DNA of 64,000 bases, from NCBI RefSeq assembly GCF_901764975.1, contig NZ_CABFKH010000001.1, positions 299,364 to 363,363 on the forward strand, in the 5' to 3' direction. Of the stretch, positions 49,125 through 58,630 are shown in pieces. Both the position numbers and the translations under genes were made by a program. Numbering within the stretch: position 1 is the first letter of the stretch; the number at the start of each line of letters is the position of its first letter. This DNA is from Actinobacillus indolicus. GTDB lineage: Bacteria > Pseudomonadota > Gammaproteobacteria > Enterobacterales > Pasteurellaceae. The notes below the pieces were generated by a model. It did not search any database. It saw only the letters and a program-made list of their open reading frames with translations, and had not been told where the DNA came from.

Positions 49125-49973
49125 ATGAAAAAAACGACTGTTTTTCGTGGATTATTATTGTCTGGTGTTGCATTAGCTGTCGCAGCATGTGGTAATTTAA
49201 GTAACGTATCTGATGAAGGTACAACGGATAACCCAGTATTCCCAAAAATTTCTGAATCTGAATTCAACCATGATGGTTCACAATTTGGCTCATGGCCAAA
49301 CTGGGAAAATGTTCGTCAAATCGAAAAAGGGATGAACAAAGACCAACTTTATTATTTAATTGGTCGTCCACACTTTGAAGAAGGTCTATATGGCGTTCGT
49401 GAGTGGGATTATGCATTTAACTATCGTGAAAATGGCGTTCACAAAATTTGTCAATTCAAAATTTTATTTGATAAAAACATGAATGCACAAAGTTTCTTCT
49501 GGTATCCAAACGGTTGTAATGGAAACTCTTCATTTAATTTAAGTGGTGACTTCTTATTCGATTTCGATAAAGATACATTAACTGCTAAAGGTAAAGAAGT
49601 GGTTGACAATGTTGCTGGACAATTAAAATCTTCTGGTGCAGAAAAAGTGAAAGTGGCTGGTTATACAGACCGTTTAGGTTCAGAAGCATATAACTTAGAC
49701 TTATCACAACGTCGTGCTAATATGGTTAAAGCTCGTTTAGTACAACAAGGCGTAACAGCACAAATCGATGCAGTTGGTTATGGTAAAGCAAACCAAGTTA
49801 AAGCATGTGATGGTGAGTCTGGTCAAGCATTAAAAGATTGTTTACGTCCAAACCGTCGTGTAGAAATCACAGCTAACGGTGGCGTACTAAAACAAAGCGA
49901 AGGTGGTAACGTTGCAGGTCCTAACGGTCCAGCACCACTTTACCAAACTCCAGCATACAACGGTAATAAATAA
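49125..49973 (+). CDS. BamE-like plus OmpA-domain outer-membrane lipoprotein
   Basis: The 282-residue protein has a lipoprotein signal (lipobox VAAC, Cys about residue 22), then a SmpA/BamE-like region (about 60-120: VRQIEKGMNKDQLYYLIGRPHFEEGLYGVREWDYAFNY motif set) and an OmpA-like peptidoglycan-binding domain (about 140-250: FDFDKDTLTAKG, VAGYTDRLGSEAYNLDLSQRRANMV, NRRVEI). It would tie the outer membrane to peptidoglycan while carrying a BamE-type fold. The fusion is typical of Pasteurellaceae; its exact partner is unknown. Pro/Gly/Asn-rich tail. Confidence 0.87.
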   Translation: MKKTTVFRGLLLSGVALAVAACGNLSNVSDEGTTDNPVFPKISESEFNHDGSQFGSWPNWENVRQIEKGMNKDQLYYLIGRPHFEEGLYGVREWDYAFNYRENGVHKICQFKILFDKNMNAQSFFWYPNGCNGNSSFNLSGDFLFDFDKDTLTAKGKEVVDNVAGQLKSSGAEKVKVAGYTDRLGSEAYNLDLSQRRANMVKARLVQQGVTAQIDAVGYGKANQVKACDGESGQALKDCLRPNRRVEITANGGVLKQSEGGNVAGPNGPAPLYQTPAYNGNK

Positions 49974-50006
49974 TTTACTGATTTAATACGTATAGCATAG
50001 TAAAAT

Positions 50007-50039
50007 AAAGGGACAATTCTAAGGGAATGTCCCTTTTTT
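50007..50039 (+). terminator. Terminator after the BamE-OmpA lipoprotein gene
   Basis: Nine-bp stem AAAGGGACA / TGTCCCTTT followed by T; a shorter inner stem fills the loop. Confidence 0.85.
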
Positions 50040-50058
50040 ATTTATATGGAGTTTTAAA

Positions 50059-50874
50059 ATGTCTTACCAAGCTATTGCGTTTGATCTTGATGGTACATTA
50101 CTCTCTAGCCAAGCGACTATTTTGGCATCAAGCAAACAAGCGATTCAAAAAGCGAGAGAATTAGGATTAAAAGTGTTTATTGTCACAGGGCGTCATCACA
50201 CTGCAGTACGTCCATATTATGTTGAATTAGGTTTAGATACGCCAGTTGTATGCTGTAACGGAACTTATTTATATGATTTCCACCAAGATAAAGTGCTTTC
50301 ATCTAATCCTTTAACAAAACAACAAGTATTAGAGTTAATCCAATCAGCTAAGGCTCTCAATATCCATACGGCAGTTTATACAAGGGATGCAATGACCTAT
50401 GAGGTGCTTAATCCACATTTCACAAAATTGCTTAAATGGGTTGAAAGTTGCCCTGAATCTGTTCGTCCTGATGTTCATCAAGTCGAAAGTTTTCAACAGC
50501 TTGTTGATGAGGGTATCACGATTTGGAAAGTATTAATTAGCGATCCTGATTTAGCTAAAATGCAACAATTTGTCGGTAACCTTTCTTCCGAATTAAGTGC
50601 CGAATGGTCGTGGGTTGACCGTGTAGATATTACCCGAGCAGGAAATAGTAAAGGCGCTTGTCTTTCAGAGCTACTTAAACAAGAGAACATTGACCCAAAT
50701 AATGTGATTGCTTTTGGTGATAATTTTAATGATATTAGTATGCTTAAATTGGTCGGCATGGGAATTGCTATGGGTGAGTCAGAGCTAGATGTGCAACAAA
50801 GTGCAAAACGTGTTATCGGTTCTCATAACGAAGATAGTATTGCGACAACACTATCGGAATTACTTGGAGTTTAA
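50059..50874 (+). CDS. ybhA: HAD-superfamily phosphatase, YbhA-like
   Basis: The 271-residue Cof-type HAD phosphatase matches E. coli YbhA, a pyridoxal-phosphate phosphatase. Motif I is AFDLDGTLL (about 7-15), motif II IVTGRHH (about 42), the CCNGTYLYD segment near 72 is YbhA-like, and GNSKG and AFGDNFNDISML give motifs III and IV. It is followed within 11 bp by a GNAT gene, perhaps the same unit. Substrate is inferred from similarity only. Confidence 0.87.
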   Translation: MSYQAIAFDLDGTLLSSQATILASSKQAIQKARELGLKVFIVTGRHHTAVRPYYVELGLDTPVVCCNGTYLYDFHQDKVLSSNPLTKQQVLELIQSAKALNIHTAVYTRDAMTYEVLNPHFTKLLKWVESCPESVRPDVHQVESFQQLVDEGITIWKVLISDPDLAKMQQFVGNLSSELSAEWSWVDRVDITRAGNSKGACLSELLKQENIDPNNVIAFGDNFNDISMLKLVGMGIAMGESELDVQQSAKRVIGSHNEDSIATTLSELLGV

Positions 50875-50885
50875 GGGTTATTTTC

Positions 50886-51401
50886 ATGCAGATTCGTAAA
50901 TCTATTCCTTCTGATTTTGAGACGATTTTAGCTATCTACAATCAAGCGATTCCAACACATCAAGTAACGGCGGATCTTTATTTAGCAACGACAGAAAGTC
51001 GAAAAGCGTGGTTTGAGTTTCACTTAGCCAGTGAAAAATATCCCCTTTGGACTGTTGAGGATGAAGAGGGGATTGCTGGCTGGTTTAGTTTCTCGCCTTT
51101 TTATGAGCGCCCAGCGTTTGTCCATACTTCGGAGATCAGTATTTATCTTGACCAGCGAGCGAAAGGCAAAGGCTACGGTTCGCAAATCATTCAATTTATG
51201 CAAGATTGTATGTTAGATCATGGCATCAATACGTTAATGGCTTATGTATTTGAATTAAATCAAGTGAGCATGAATTTGATGAAAAAACATGGTTTTGAGT
51301 GTTGGGGGCGTTTTCCTAATATCGCGAATATGGGTAAAGATGATTCAGGAAATGACAAATGGCGAACCCTTGTGATGATGTCTTTCCAAAAAGGCATTTA
51401 A
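50886..51401 (+). CDS. GNAT-family N-acetyltransferase, PAT/YncA-like
   Basis: The 171-residue protein resembles the phosphinothricin / methionine-sulfone acetyltransferase branch. The acetyl-CoA loop is QRAKGKGYGSQIIQ near residue 95, and FSFSPFYERPAFVHTSEISIYL and NLMKKHGFECWGRFPNI are shared by this branch. The natural substrate is probably an amino-acid-like compound. Its stop codon overlaps an uptake signal. Confidence 0.85.
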   Translation: MQIRKSIPSDFETILAIYNQAIPTHQVTADLYLATTESRKAWFEFHLASEKYPLWTVEDEEGIAGWFSFSPFYERPAFVHTSEISIYLDQRAKGKGYGSQIIQFMQDCMLDHGINTLMAYVFELNQVSMNLMKKHGFECWGRFPNIANMGKDDSGNDKWRTLVMMSFQKGI

Positions 51402-51409
51402 CAAGCGGT
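51401..51409 (+). repeat. DNA uptake signal overlapping a stop codon
   Basis: Exact ACAAGCGGT whose first A is the last base of the GNAT gene's TAA stop. Confidence 0.8.
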
Positions 51410-51518
51410 AGGATTTTATAAAAATTTTGCAAAATCAGTGGAAAAAGCTTGCATATTTGAGCTGAATTTTGCAATCTATGAATGTGATTGACAAAATATA
51501 AATATACAGGAGCGAGTT

Positions 51519-52406
51519 ATGTCAAAACCTCTTTTCTATGGCAGTATTGTTGCATTAATTACCCCAATGAAAAATGGTGAAATTGATTTTGACGGATTGA
51601 AAGAGTTAGTGGAATTTCACATTAAATCAGGTACGCATGCGATTGTTTCAGTAGGTACAACAGGGGAGTGTAGTACACTCAGCATTGATGAAAATGTGAA
51701 GGTTATTAAGAAAACCGTAGAGTTTGCCGCTGGACGTATCCCTGTCATTGCAGGTACAGGCTCAAATGCAACAAGTGAAGCAATTGTCATGACCAAATTA
51801 CTGGCGGATAGCGGTGTTGCAGGATGTTTAAGTGTTGTTCCTTACTACAATAAACCAACTCAAGAAGGCTTATATCAACACTATAAAGCGATTGCAGAAT
51901 CAACGGATTTACCACAAATTCTTTATAATGTACCAGGTCGTACAGGAACAGACTTAAAACCAGAAACCATTGCTCGTTTGGCGAAGATTCCAAATATCGT
52001 GGCAGTAAAAGAAGCGACAGGTGATGTGAGCCGAGTTGCAAAAATCAAAGAGCTTGCAGGTGAAGATTTCATTTTCTTAAGCGGTGATGATGCAACAGGA
52101 TTAGAGTCAATGAGACTTGGCGGTCAAGGTGTCATTTCTGTAACGAATAATCTTGCTGCAGCAGATATGGCAAAAATGTGCGATCTTGCATTAGAAGGTA
52201 AATTTGAAGAAGCTGAAGAGATCAATCAACGTTTAATGGATCTACATAAGAATTTATTCGTTGAAGGCAACCCAATTCCAGTAAAATGGGCCGCTCATAA
52301 AATGGGATTAATTAGTGATCCTTGCTTACGCCTGCCGTTAACTATTTTATCAGAGCAGTATCATCCAGTAATTACTGCAGCATTAGAAAAAGCAAAATTA
52401 ATTTAG
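51519..52406 (+). CDS. dapA: 4-hydroxy-tetrahydrodipicolinate synthase DapA
   Basis: The 295-residue protein is DapA, which condenses pyruvate with aspartate semialdehyde in lysine and diaminopimelate synthesis. The substrate motif [11 protein letters not shown] (about 44-54), catalytic Tyr in [14 protein letters not shown] and [11 protein letters not shown], and the Schiff-base Lys in [10 protein letters not shown] (about 162) are all present. Length is normal. The 3' side has a long perfect palindrome shared with yacL. Confidence 0.97.
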   Translation: MSKPLFYGSIVALITPMKNGEIDFDGLKELVEFHIKSGTHAIVSVGTTGECSTLSIDENVKVIKKTVEFAAGRIPVIAGTGSNATSEAIVMTKLLADSGVAGCLSVVPYYNKPTQEGLYQHYKAIAESTDLPQILYNVPGRTGTDLKPETIARLAKIPNIVAVKEATGDVSRVAKIKELAGEDFIFLSGDDATGLESMRLGGQGVISVTNNLAAADMAKMCDLALEGKFEEAEEINQRLMDLHKNLFVEGNPIPVKWAAHKMGLISDPCLRLPLTILSEQYHPVITAALEKAKLI

Positions 52407-52415
52407 GTATAACGA

Positions 52416-52447
52416 TTATCGGCATTGAGTTTTCTCAATGCCGATAA
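52416..52447. terminator. Fourteen-bp perfect palindrome between dapA and yacL
   Basis: TTATCGGCATTGAG / CTCAATGCCGATAA around TTTT separates two converging genes. There is no T run on either side, so it is a non-canonical terminator or an mRNA 3'-end stabiliser. Confidence 0.6.
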
Positions 52448-52448
52448 A

Positions 52449-52829
52449 TTAATGATAAGTTTGAATAAATTTTTGATAAGCATTCAAAAACATTTCAAAA
52501 TCTTCCAATCCGCAAGAGGCGATACTTTCTTCATCATAGAAACTAAAACCGTTCTCGACATCCTCAATTTCCTCAAATGTCATATCCAGATTATTGGCTT
52601 TCACCATCACTTCTTCAATGTTGATATAAAGGCTATATTCTTTGCCTTCAAAAATCCATTCGTAGTTTTGATCTTTGGTTTGGCGACAATGCTCAATTTC
52701 AGCAAAAATGGCAGTTAATTCTTTTGGATTTGGCACAATCTCAGTGTTTAACCAACGAGCAAATGCCTCGTGATCCATTGAACATTTGGCGATAACGCCG
52801 TGCATGGTATGTGTAAATTGGTATTCCAT
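52449..52829 (-). CDS. yacL: YacL-family (UPF0231) protein
   Basis: The 126-residue protein (starting at the second of two adjacent Met codons; 127 from the first) matches E. coli Yac[34 protein letters not shown] are the conserved parts. Small, acidic and cytoplasmic; function unknown. Converges with dapA. Confidence 0.85.
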   Translation of the reverse strand: MEYQFTHTMHGVIAKCSMDHEAFARWLNTEIVPNPKELTAIFAEIEHCRQTKDQNYEWIFEGKEYSLYINIEEVMVKANNLDMTFEEIEDVENGFSFYDEESIASCGLEDFEMFLNAYQKFIQTYH

Positions 52830-52845
52830 CATTTTCTCCTTTCAA

Positions 52846-52903
52846 ACAAGCGGTCGGATTCGTTTGGTTTTTTGCAAAATATTATAACGAAGTGACCGCT
52901 TGT
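52846..52903. repeat. Inverted pair of uptake signals between uvrA and yacL
   Basis: ACAAGCGGT (52846-52854) faces ACCGCTTGT (52895-52903) across a 40-base spacer. It sits just after the uvrA stop and upstream of yacL. Confidence 0.8.
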
Positions 52904-52912
52904 AACTACAAC

Positions 52913-55741
52913 TTAACCTTTCTTCAAAATTTCTTTTAAAAATCTTGCCGTATGGGATTTCTTATCTTTTGCCACCTCTTCAGGTGTACCTTCGGCGATA
53001 ATCTGTCCGCCACCGCTACCGCCTTCTGGGCCTAAATCAACAATCCAGTCTGCGGTTTTGATCACATCTAAGTTATGCTCGATCACCACAATGGTATTCC
53101 CTTGATCACGCAAGCGGTGTAATACGGTCAATAATTGTTTAATGTCGGCGAAGTGTAGTCCAGTCGTTGGTTCATCAAGAATATAAAGGGTTTTACCTGT
53201 ATCTCGTTTGGATAATTCTGCCGCTAATTTCACCCGTTGAGCTTCACCACCTGACAGGGTGGTAGAAGATTGCCCTAAACGGATATAGGATAAGCCTACG
53301 TCCATCAAAGTCTGTAACTTACGAGCAATCATCGGCACGGCATCAAAAAACTCACGGGCTTCTTCTACGGTCATATCTAACACCTGATGAATAGTTTTGC
53401 CTTTATAGCGAATTTCAAGGGTTTCACGGTTATAGCGTTTGCCTTTACAGTGGTCGCACGGCACATACACATCAGGTAAAAAGTGCATTTCAACTTTGAT
53501 CACCCCGTCACCTTGGCAGGCTTCACAACGTCCGCCACGCACGTTAAAACTGAAACGCCCGACCGTATATCCCCTTGCCCGAGCTTCCTGAGTGCCTGCA
53601 AAGAGTTCACGGATCGGGGTAAATAATCCTGTGTAAGTTGCAGGGTTTGAACGTGGCGTACGTCCAATCGGGCTTTGATTGATGTCGATTACTTTGTCAA
53701 AATGTGCTAAGCCATCAATGCTCTTATAAGGGGCGACATCGCTGTTTTCTGCACGGTTTAATGCATTTTGAGCAATCGGGAATAAGGTATCGTTAATTAA
53801 GGTGGATTTGCCCGACCCCGATACTCCTGTGATACAAGTAAACAGTCCCACAGGAATAGCTAAATCGACCTCTTTTAAATTATTACCGCTTGCCCCTTTT
53901 AACACAAGCTGTTTGCTTTCATCTCGTGGGGTACGCTGTTTCGGGATCTCGATTTTTTCCTTACCCGATAAGAATTTACCCGTAATCGACGCTTCATTTT
54001 GCATAATTTCTTGAGCTGTACCTTGGGCAATAATCTGCCCACCGTGTACCCCGGCTCCAGGTCCAATATCAACAATATGATCTGCCGCCATAATCGCATC
54101 TTCATCGTGTTCCACCACAATCACGGTGTTCCCCAAATTCCGAAGATGAATAAGCGTGTTTAGCAAACGTTCATTATCTCGTTGGTGCAAGCCAATAGAC
54201 GGTTCATCAAGCACATACATCACTCCCACTAACCCAGCACCGATTTGGCTGGCAAGGCGAATACGTTGAGCTTCACCGCCCGATAAGGTTTCTGCCGAAC
54301 GAGAGAGCGAAAGGTAGTTCAACCCTACATTGACAAGGAAAGATAAACGCTCACGGATCTCTTTGAGAATTTTTTCTGCAATTTGTGCTTTCTGCCCTGA
54401 AAGATGTAAACCATCAAAAAATTCCAAGGCTTCGCCGATACTTTTTTCCGACACCATCGGCAAGTTGGTTTTCTCTAAAAAGACATAACGGGCTTCACGG
54501 CGTAAGCGAGAACCTTCACAGTCAGTACAAGCACGGTTGTTAATATATTTTGCTAACTCTTCACGCACGGCATTTGACTCGGTTTCCTTATAACGACGAG
54601 CCATATTGTTCAACACCCCTTCAAAAGCGTGAACTCGCTTAACACTATCGCCCCGATCATTAACATAGACAAATTCGATTTCATCTTTCGAGCCATTTAA
54701 AATGATGTTTTGAATTTTCTTCGGCAACTGATTAAACGGCATTTCAATATCAAAATCATAATGCTTCGCCACGGATTTCAATAAACCAAAATAGTAGAAA
54801 CTACGGCGATCCCAGCCCTTAATCGCACCGCTTGCTAAAGACACATCAGGATTTTGCACCACTTTACGTTCATCAAAATATTGCTGAACCCCTAAACCAT
54901 CACAAGTTGGGCAAGCCCCAGCAGGATTATTAAACGAGAAAAGACGTGGTTCTAGTTCCGTCAGCGAATAGCCACAATGAGAGCAAGCAAAACTTGAAGA
55001 AAACACTAACTCTTCCGCATTTGGATCGTCCATATCGGCAATAATCGCCGTTGAGCCAGAAAGTTCTAATGCCGTTTCAAAAGACTCGGCTAAACGGGTC
55101 GCAATATCGCTACGCACTTTAAAGCGATCAATCACTACTTCAATCGTATGTTTTTTCTGCAATTCTAATTTTGGCGGATCGGACAGATCGCAAATTTCCC
55201 CATCAATTCTGGCACGGATATAGCCATTAGCGGTCAGATTTTCTAATAATTTTGCGTGTTCACCTTTACGATCTTTCACCACAGGGGAAAGCAACATCAA
55301 ACGCTTACCTTCAGGCTCTTCCAAAACTCTATCCACCATTTGCGAAATCGTCTGAGCCGCTAACGGCACATCGTGATCAGGACAGCGAGGCTCACCCACA
55401 CGGGCAAACAACAAACGCAAATAATCGTGGATTTCCGTCACCGTCCCTACCGTAGAACGAGGATTGTGCGAAGTAGATTTCTGCTCAATTGAAATCGCAG
55501 GGGAAAGCCCTTCGATATGATCGACATCGGGCTTTTCCATCAAAGATAAGAACTGACGAGCATAAGCGGATAAACTTTCCACATAACGACGTTGCCCTTC
55601 AGCATAAAGGGTATCAAAAGCCAAAGACGATTTGCCCGACCCCGACAACCCTGTAATCACAATAAATTTATCTCTCGGAAGAACCAAATTCACGTTTTTT
55701 AAATTGTGGGTTCTCGCCCCACGAATATCAATATGTTGCAT
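52913..55741 (-). CDS. uvrA: Excinuclease ABC subunit A
   Basis: The 942-residue UvrA has two ABC ATPase halves: Walker [14 protein letters not shown] near residue 31 and [15 protein letters not shown] near 640, with signatures LSGGEAQRI and [12 protein letters not shown]. Zinc fingers are visible as [15 protein letters not shown] and [17 protein letters not shown]. It recognises DNA damage for nucleotide excision repair. It is divergent from ssb with a LexA box between, as in E. coli. Confidence 0.98.
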   Translation of the reverse strand: MQHIDIRGARTHNLKNVNLVLPRDKFIVITGLSGSGKSSLAFDTLYAEGQRRYVESLSAYARQFLSLMEKPDVDHIEGLSPAISIEQKSTSHNPRSTVGTVTEIHDYLRLLFARVGEPRCPDHDVPLAAQTISQMVDRVLEEPEGKRLMLLSPVVKDRKGEHAKLLENLTANGYIRARIDGEICDLSDPPKLELQKKHTIEVVIDRFKVRSDIATRLAESFETALELSGSTAIIADMDDPNAEELVFSSSFACSHCGYSLTELEPRLFSFNNPAGACPTCDGLGVQQYFDERKVVQNPDVSLASGAIKGWDRRSFYYFGLLKSVAKHYDFDIEMPFNQLPKKIQNIILNGSKDEIEFVYVNDRGDSVKRVHAFEGVLNNMARRYKETESNAVREELAKYINNRACTDCEGSRLRREARYVFLEKTNLPMVSEKSIGEALEFFDGLHLSGQKAQIAEKILKEIRERLSFLVNVGLNYLSLSRSAETLSGGEAQRIRLASQIGAGLVGVMYVLDEPSIGLHQRDNERLLNTLIHLRNLGNTVIVVEHDEDAIMAADHIVDIGPGAGVHGGQIIAQGTAQEIMQNEASITGKFLSGKEKIEIPKQRTPRDESKQLVLKGASGNNLKEVDLAIPVGLFTCITGVSGSGKSTLINDTLFPIAQNALNRAENSDVAPYKSIDGLAHFDKVIDINQSPIGRTPRSNPATYTGLFTPIRELFAGTQEARARGYTVGRFSFNVRGGRCEACQGDGVIKVEMHFLPDVYVPCDHCKGKRYNRETLEIRYKGKTIHQVLDMTVEEAREFFDAVPMIARKLQTLMDVGLSYIRLGQSSTTLSGGEAQRVKLAAELSKRDTGKTLYILDEPTTGLHFADIKQLLTVLHRLRDQGNTIVVIEHNLDVIKTADWIVDLGPEGGSGGGQIIAEGTPEEVAKDKKSHTARFLKEILKKG

Positions 55742-55810
55742 AACTGCCTTCTAAACAAATGTAAAGCAAAAATTTCCGAATTTTCGATCATTATCGCATA
55801 AATTGATTAA

Positions 55811-55826
55811 CTGTACAAAATATCAG
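55811..55826. promoter_or_regulatory. LexA (SOS) box shared by uvrA and ssb
   Basis: CTGTACAAAATATCAG fits CTG-N10-CAG with the CTGTA start of the E. coli consensus. It lies between divergent uvrA and ssb, both LexA-controlled in E. coli. Confidence 0.75.
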
Positions 55827-55904
55827 TTTTAGTAGATGATTTTTTTTTTATTTTCAGGCAGAATAGCGCAAATTTTACAGATAATTCATTTAAGAGGATT
55901 TGAT

Positions 55905-56441
55905 ATGGCAGGTGTAAATAAAGTAATTATTGTCGGCAATCTCGGTAACGACCCTGATATGCGTACAATGCCAAACGGCGATGCAGTAGCAACATTAAGT
56001 GTCGCGACCAGTGAAAGTTGGAATGATAAAATGACAGGCGAACGCCGTGAAGTCACCGAATGGCACCGTATCGTATTCTTCCGCCGTCAAGCAGAAGTGG
56101 CAGGACAATACTTACGCAAAGGCTCAAAAGTCTATGTAGAAGGCAAACTCAAAACACGCAAATGGCAAGATCAAAACGGTCAAGATCGTTACACCACAGA
56201 AATTCAAGGCGATGTACTACAAATGTTAGACAGCCGCAGCGGTGGTGATTTCGGTGGAAATCAAGGTAATGGCTGGAACCAAGCACCTGCTCAAACCAAC
56301 TACAATCAAGGCGGCTACAACGACAGCTATGCTCAAAATAACGTTGGCAATGTTCAACCGCAAGCCGCAAAAGCACCGGCAAAACCGGCACCGCAAGCAG
56401 AGCCGCCATTAGATGATTTTGATGATCAAATTCCGTTCTGA
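55905..56441 (+). CDS. ssb: Single-stranded DNA-binding protein
   Basis: I start at the ATG at 55905 ([18 protein letters not shown]), 178 residues, after AGAGGATT; the open frame extends 23 codons upstream but those residues do not match SSB. The OB fold covers about 1-112 ([30 protein letters not shown]). A Gln/Asn/Gly-rich linker follows, ending in the acidic tip DDFDDQIPF that binds partner proteins. It marks the left limit of the accessory region. Confidence 0.97.
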   Translation: MAGVNKVIIVGNLGNDPDMRTMPNGDAVATLSVATSESWNDKMTGERREVTEWHRIVFFRRQAEVAGQYLRKGSKVYVEGKLKTRKWQDQNGQDRYTTEIQGDVLQMLDSRSGGDFGGNQGNGWNQAPAQTNYNQGGYNDSYAQNNVGNVQPQAAKAPAKPAPQAEPPLDDFDDQIPF

Positions 56442-56485
56442 GTTACATATAATTTAAAAATGTAAAATATAAAGCTCTATAATAT

Positions 56486-56523
56486 AGAGAGTCCTTTATT
56501 TTTAAGGTCTCTCTTTTTTTTAC
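56486..56523 (+). terminator. ssb terminator
   Basis: AGAGAG-T-CCTT pairs with AAGG-T-CTCTCT (one internal T-T), then eight T. The element on its right begins downstream of it, so ssb is intact. Confidence 0.8.
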
Positions 56524-56590
56524 GTTTTTTTGACACTGAAAACTTAATTTGTTAGTATTTATATATAAAAATTTTGTAAATTAAATAGAT

Positions 56591-57871
56591 ATGCATAGAC
56601 TAGAAACAATCCTTTTTTCAAATGGAGAACGTTTTCCTCTATTGGTTAATGAGGAAACTGGTATTCCTGATTTTTATTCAACCTTATGGGTAACTGTAGA
56701 ACTACGTAATCAATCCGCAGTAAACACAATTAGAAATAAGCTGGGAACTATACAATGGATAATGAATTGGGAAAAACAGAATAATCTTGTTATTAGTGAT
56801 CTAATTCATAACAAAGTACTTTTAACAGAAAACCAATTAGAATCTCTTATTCGACATATGAAAATAAATGTAAAAAAGCAAAAGAATGTACTCAATACAA
56901 AAAAAAGTGTGTTAATGAAAGGCAGGAATCAATTTATTGATATTTATTCTTCTGTATCTCTTAGTCATCAATATAATAGACTAACAACGCTTTCAGAATA
57001 CATATTATTTCTATCTAAAGTAATTAATGTATCTAACGAATATATCGAAAAATTGACAAAAATAATTACTTTAATTAAAGAATCAAGACCTAAAAATCAT
57101 AAAACATTATCTATAAAACCAGAAAGTGAGTTACCTGATGGACTGTTAGATGAGTTTATGTCTATTGCAAACTTTTCTAATCCTAATAATCCATTTCAAG
57201 ATATTGGAATTAGAAAAAGAAACCATTTAATGTTTATCTTATTAAAGGAATTAGGGATTAGAAGAGGAGAACTATTATCTATTCAAATCCCATTTATTGA
57301 TATAGGAACAGCTAAATCCTCAATTACAATTAGACGAACTCATGATGATAAATTTGATACAAGAAAAATACAGGCAGTGAGTAAAACAAAAGAAAGGAGA
57401 CTCCCTATTTCACAAAGTATAGCTAAACTTATTGATGACTATATTATGAATTATCGTTCTAAAATTCCTAATGCAAATAAACACCCATATTTATTTGTAA
57501 CTCATCGAAAAGGAAAAACTCAAGGAAGTCCAATTAGTACAAGTTCATTTGATAATGTTATTGTACCAACAATGAGAAAAGTAGACCCTAAGTTCTCTAT
57601 AATTCATCCACATATTTTCCGTCATGAATGGAATTTAGATTTTTCACGAAAAATAGATAATAATAACCAACGTGTGAATAATGATTCTTCACATAAAGAC
57701 TTTATTTCTCCTGGAAAAGAAGCAAAAATGAGACAGCATCTCATGGGCCATACATCAGAAAAATCAGGGAATATCTACAATCAACGTTATATTAAAGAAA
57801 AAGCTAATAAAATATTATTAGAGCTTCAAGCTGAGTTTCAGAAAAAGGTTGATGATTATGAATCAAAATAA
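56591..57871 (+). CDS. Tyrosine recombinase, element gene 1 (TnpA-like)
   Basis: The 426-residue protein has an N-terminal core-binding helical region and a C-terminal tyrosine-recombinase domain with a full catalytic set: Arg in GIRRGELL (about 224), a Lys in the beta-hairpin SKTKERRLPI (about 268), HIFRH (about 341-345), HLMGH (about 383-387) and Tyr396 or Tyr400 (YNQRY). By position and size it corresponds to TnpA of Tn554-like modules or GmtY-like recombinases. No clear Shine-Dalgarno precedes the ATG. The C-terminus overlaps gene 2. Confidence 0.85.
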   Translation: MHRLETILFSNGERFPLLVNEETGIPDFYSTLWVTVELRNQSAVNTIRNKLGTIQWIMNWEKQNNLVISDLIHNKVLLTENQLESLIRHMKINVKKQKNVLNTKKSVLMKGRNQFIDIYSSVSLSHQYNRLTTLSEYILFLSKVINVSNEYIEKLTKIITLIKESRPKNHKTLSIKPESELPDGLLDEFMSIANFSNPNNPFQDIGIRKRNHLMFILLKELGIRRGELLSIQIPFIDIGTAKSSITIRRTHDDKFDTRKIQAVSKTKERRLPISQSIAKLIDDYIMNYRSKIPNANKHPYLFVTHRKGKTQGSPISTSSFDNVIVPTMRKVDPKFSIIHPHIFRHEWNLDFSRKIDNNNQRVNNDSSHKDFISPGKEAKMRQHLMGHTSEKSGNIYNQRYIKEKANKILLELQAEFQKKVDDYESK

Positions 57872-58628
57872 AAGGCTTAGACAATCAAGAGATGGGTATG
57901 TATTTGATGAAAATGAAAACTCTTGGCATATAAGTAAAGACAAAACCATTAACTTTTCTCAACCCATATTAAATATAGATAAAAAAACATTAGATGGGTT
58001 TAGAAAAACATTAGCAATATATGTCGAAAAATACTCAAGTTATCACGTATATCACATGTATCAACAATTTCAACGATTAGTAATTTCAACTAATTTAGAA
58101 GTCATTAATGTGCCAATAATCTTGGATTGGAAAAATAAACTAGGAAAAGAACATGAATGGTATTTAGGAGCATTAAAGGGTTTTTTATTGTCATGGCATG
58201 AGTATGGCTATTATGGAGTTGATAATACGGCAGATACAGTGCAATATATTGATCGTGTTATGGGGGCTGAAATGGGAAAACTAGCTCAAGCATTTACTGG
58301 TAGAATTATTTCCAATTTAAACGAAAGTGAAAGAGGATATGATCCAACATCTTTAATAACCAATAACGGAATAGATACGATAGGTGCCTGTGGAACAAAT
58401 GATTTTTGTATAACTGGCTATGAAACTTGTTATTTATGCCCTAAATTTAGACCTTTAATTGATGGTCCTCATCAACAGATCCTAAATAAGCTGTATGAAG
58501 AAAAGGAAGAACGTTTAAAACAAACTAAAAGCATAGATTATGCATCATCCAAAGATCGTATTATTTTGGCTGTTGAGTATGTTGTTCAAGCTTGCAATGA
58601 TATGAAAAGAACTATGGGAAGCCACTGA
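57858..58628 (+). CDS. Recombinase-family protein without catalytic domain, element gene 2
   Basis: From the ATG at 57858 (nine bases after AAAGG) the product has 256 residues. Residues 1-120 (KRLRQSRDGYVFDENENSW ... LGALKGFLLSWHEYGYYGVD) look like the N-terminal arm-binding and core-binding region of large site-specific integrases. Residues from about 128 (QYIDRVMGAEMGKLAQAFTGRI, DPTS, then C178, C184, C191 and C194 in CYLCPKF with DGPH) look like the C-terminal, probably zinc-binding end of the same family. The Arg, HxxR and Tyr catalytic domain expected between them, about 350 residues in full-length relatives as I remember them, is absent, yet the frame is open. It overlaps gene 1 by 14 bases. 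Confidence 0.65.
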   Translation: MNQNKRLRQSRDGYVFDENENSWHISKDKTINFSQPILNIDKKTLDGFRKTLAIYVEKYSSYHVYHMYQQFQRLVISTNLEVINVPIILDWKNKLGKEHEWYLGALKGFLLSWHEYGYYGVDNTADTVQYIDRVMGAEMGKLAQAFTGRIISNLNESERGYDPTSLITNNGIDTIGACGTNDFCITGYETCYLCPKFRPLIDGPHQQILNKLYEEKEERLKQTKSIDYASSKDRIILAVEYVVQACNDMKRTMGSH

Positions 58629-58630
58629 TT

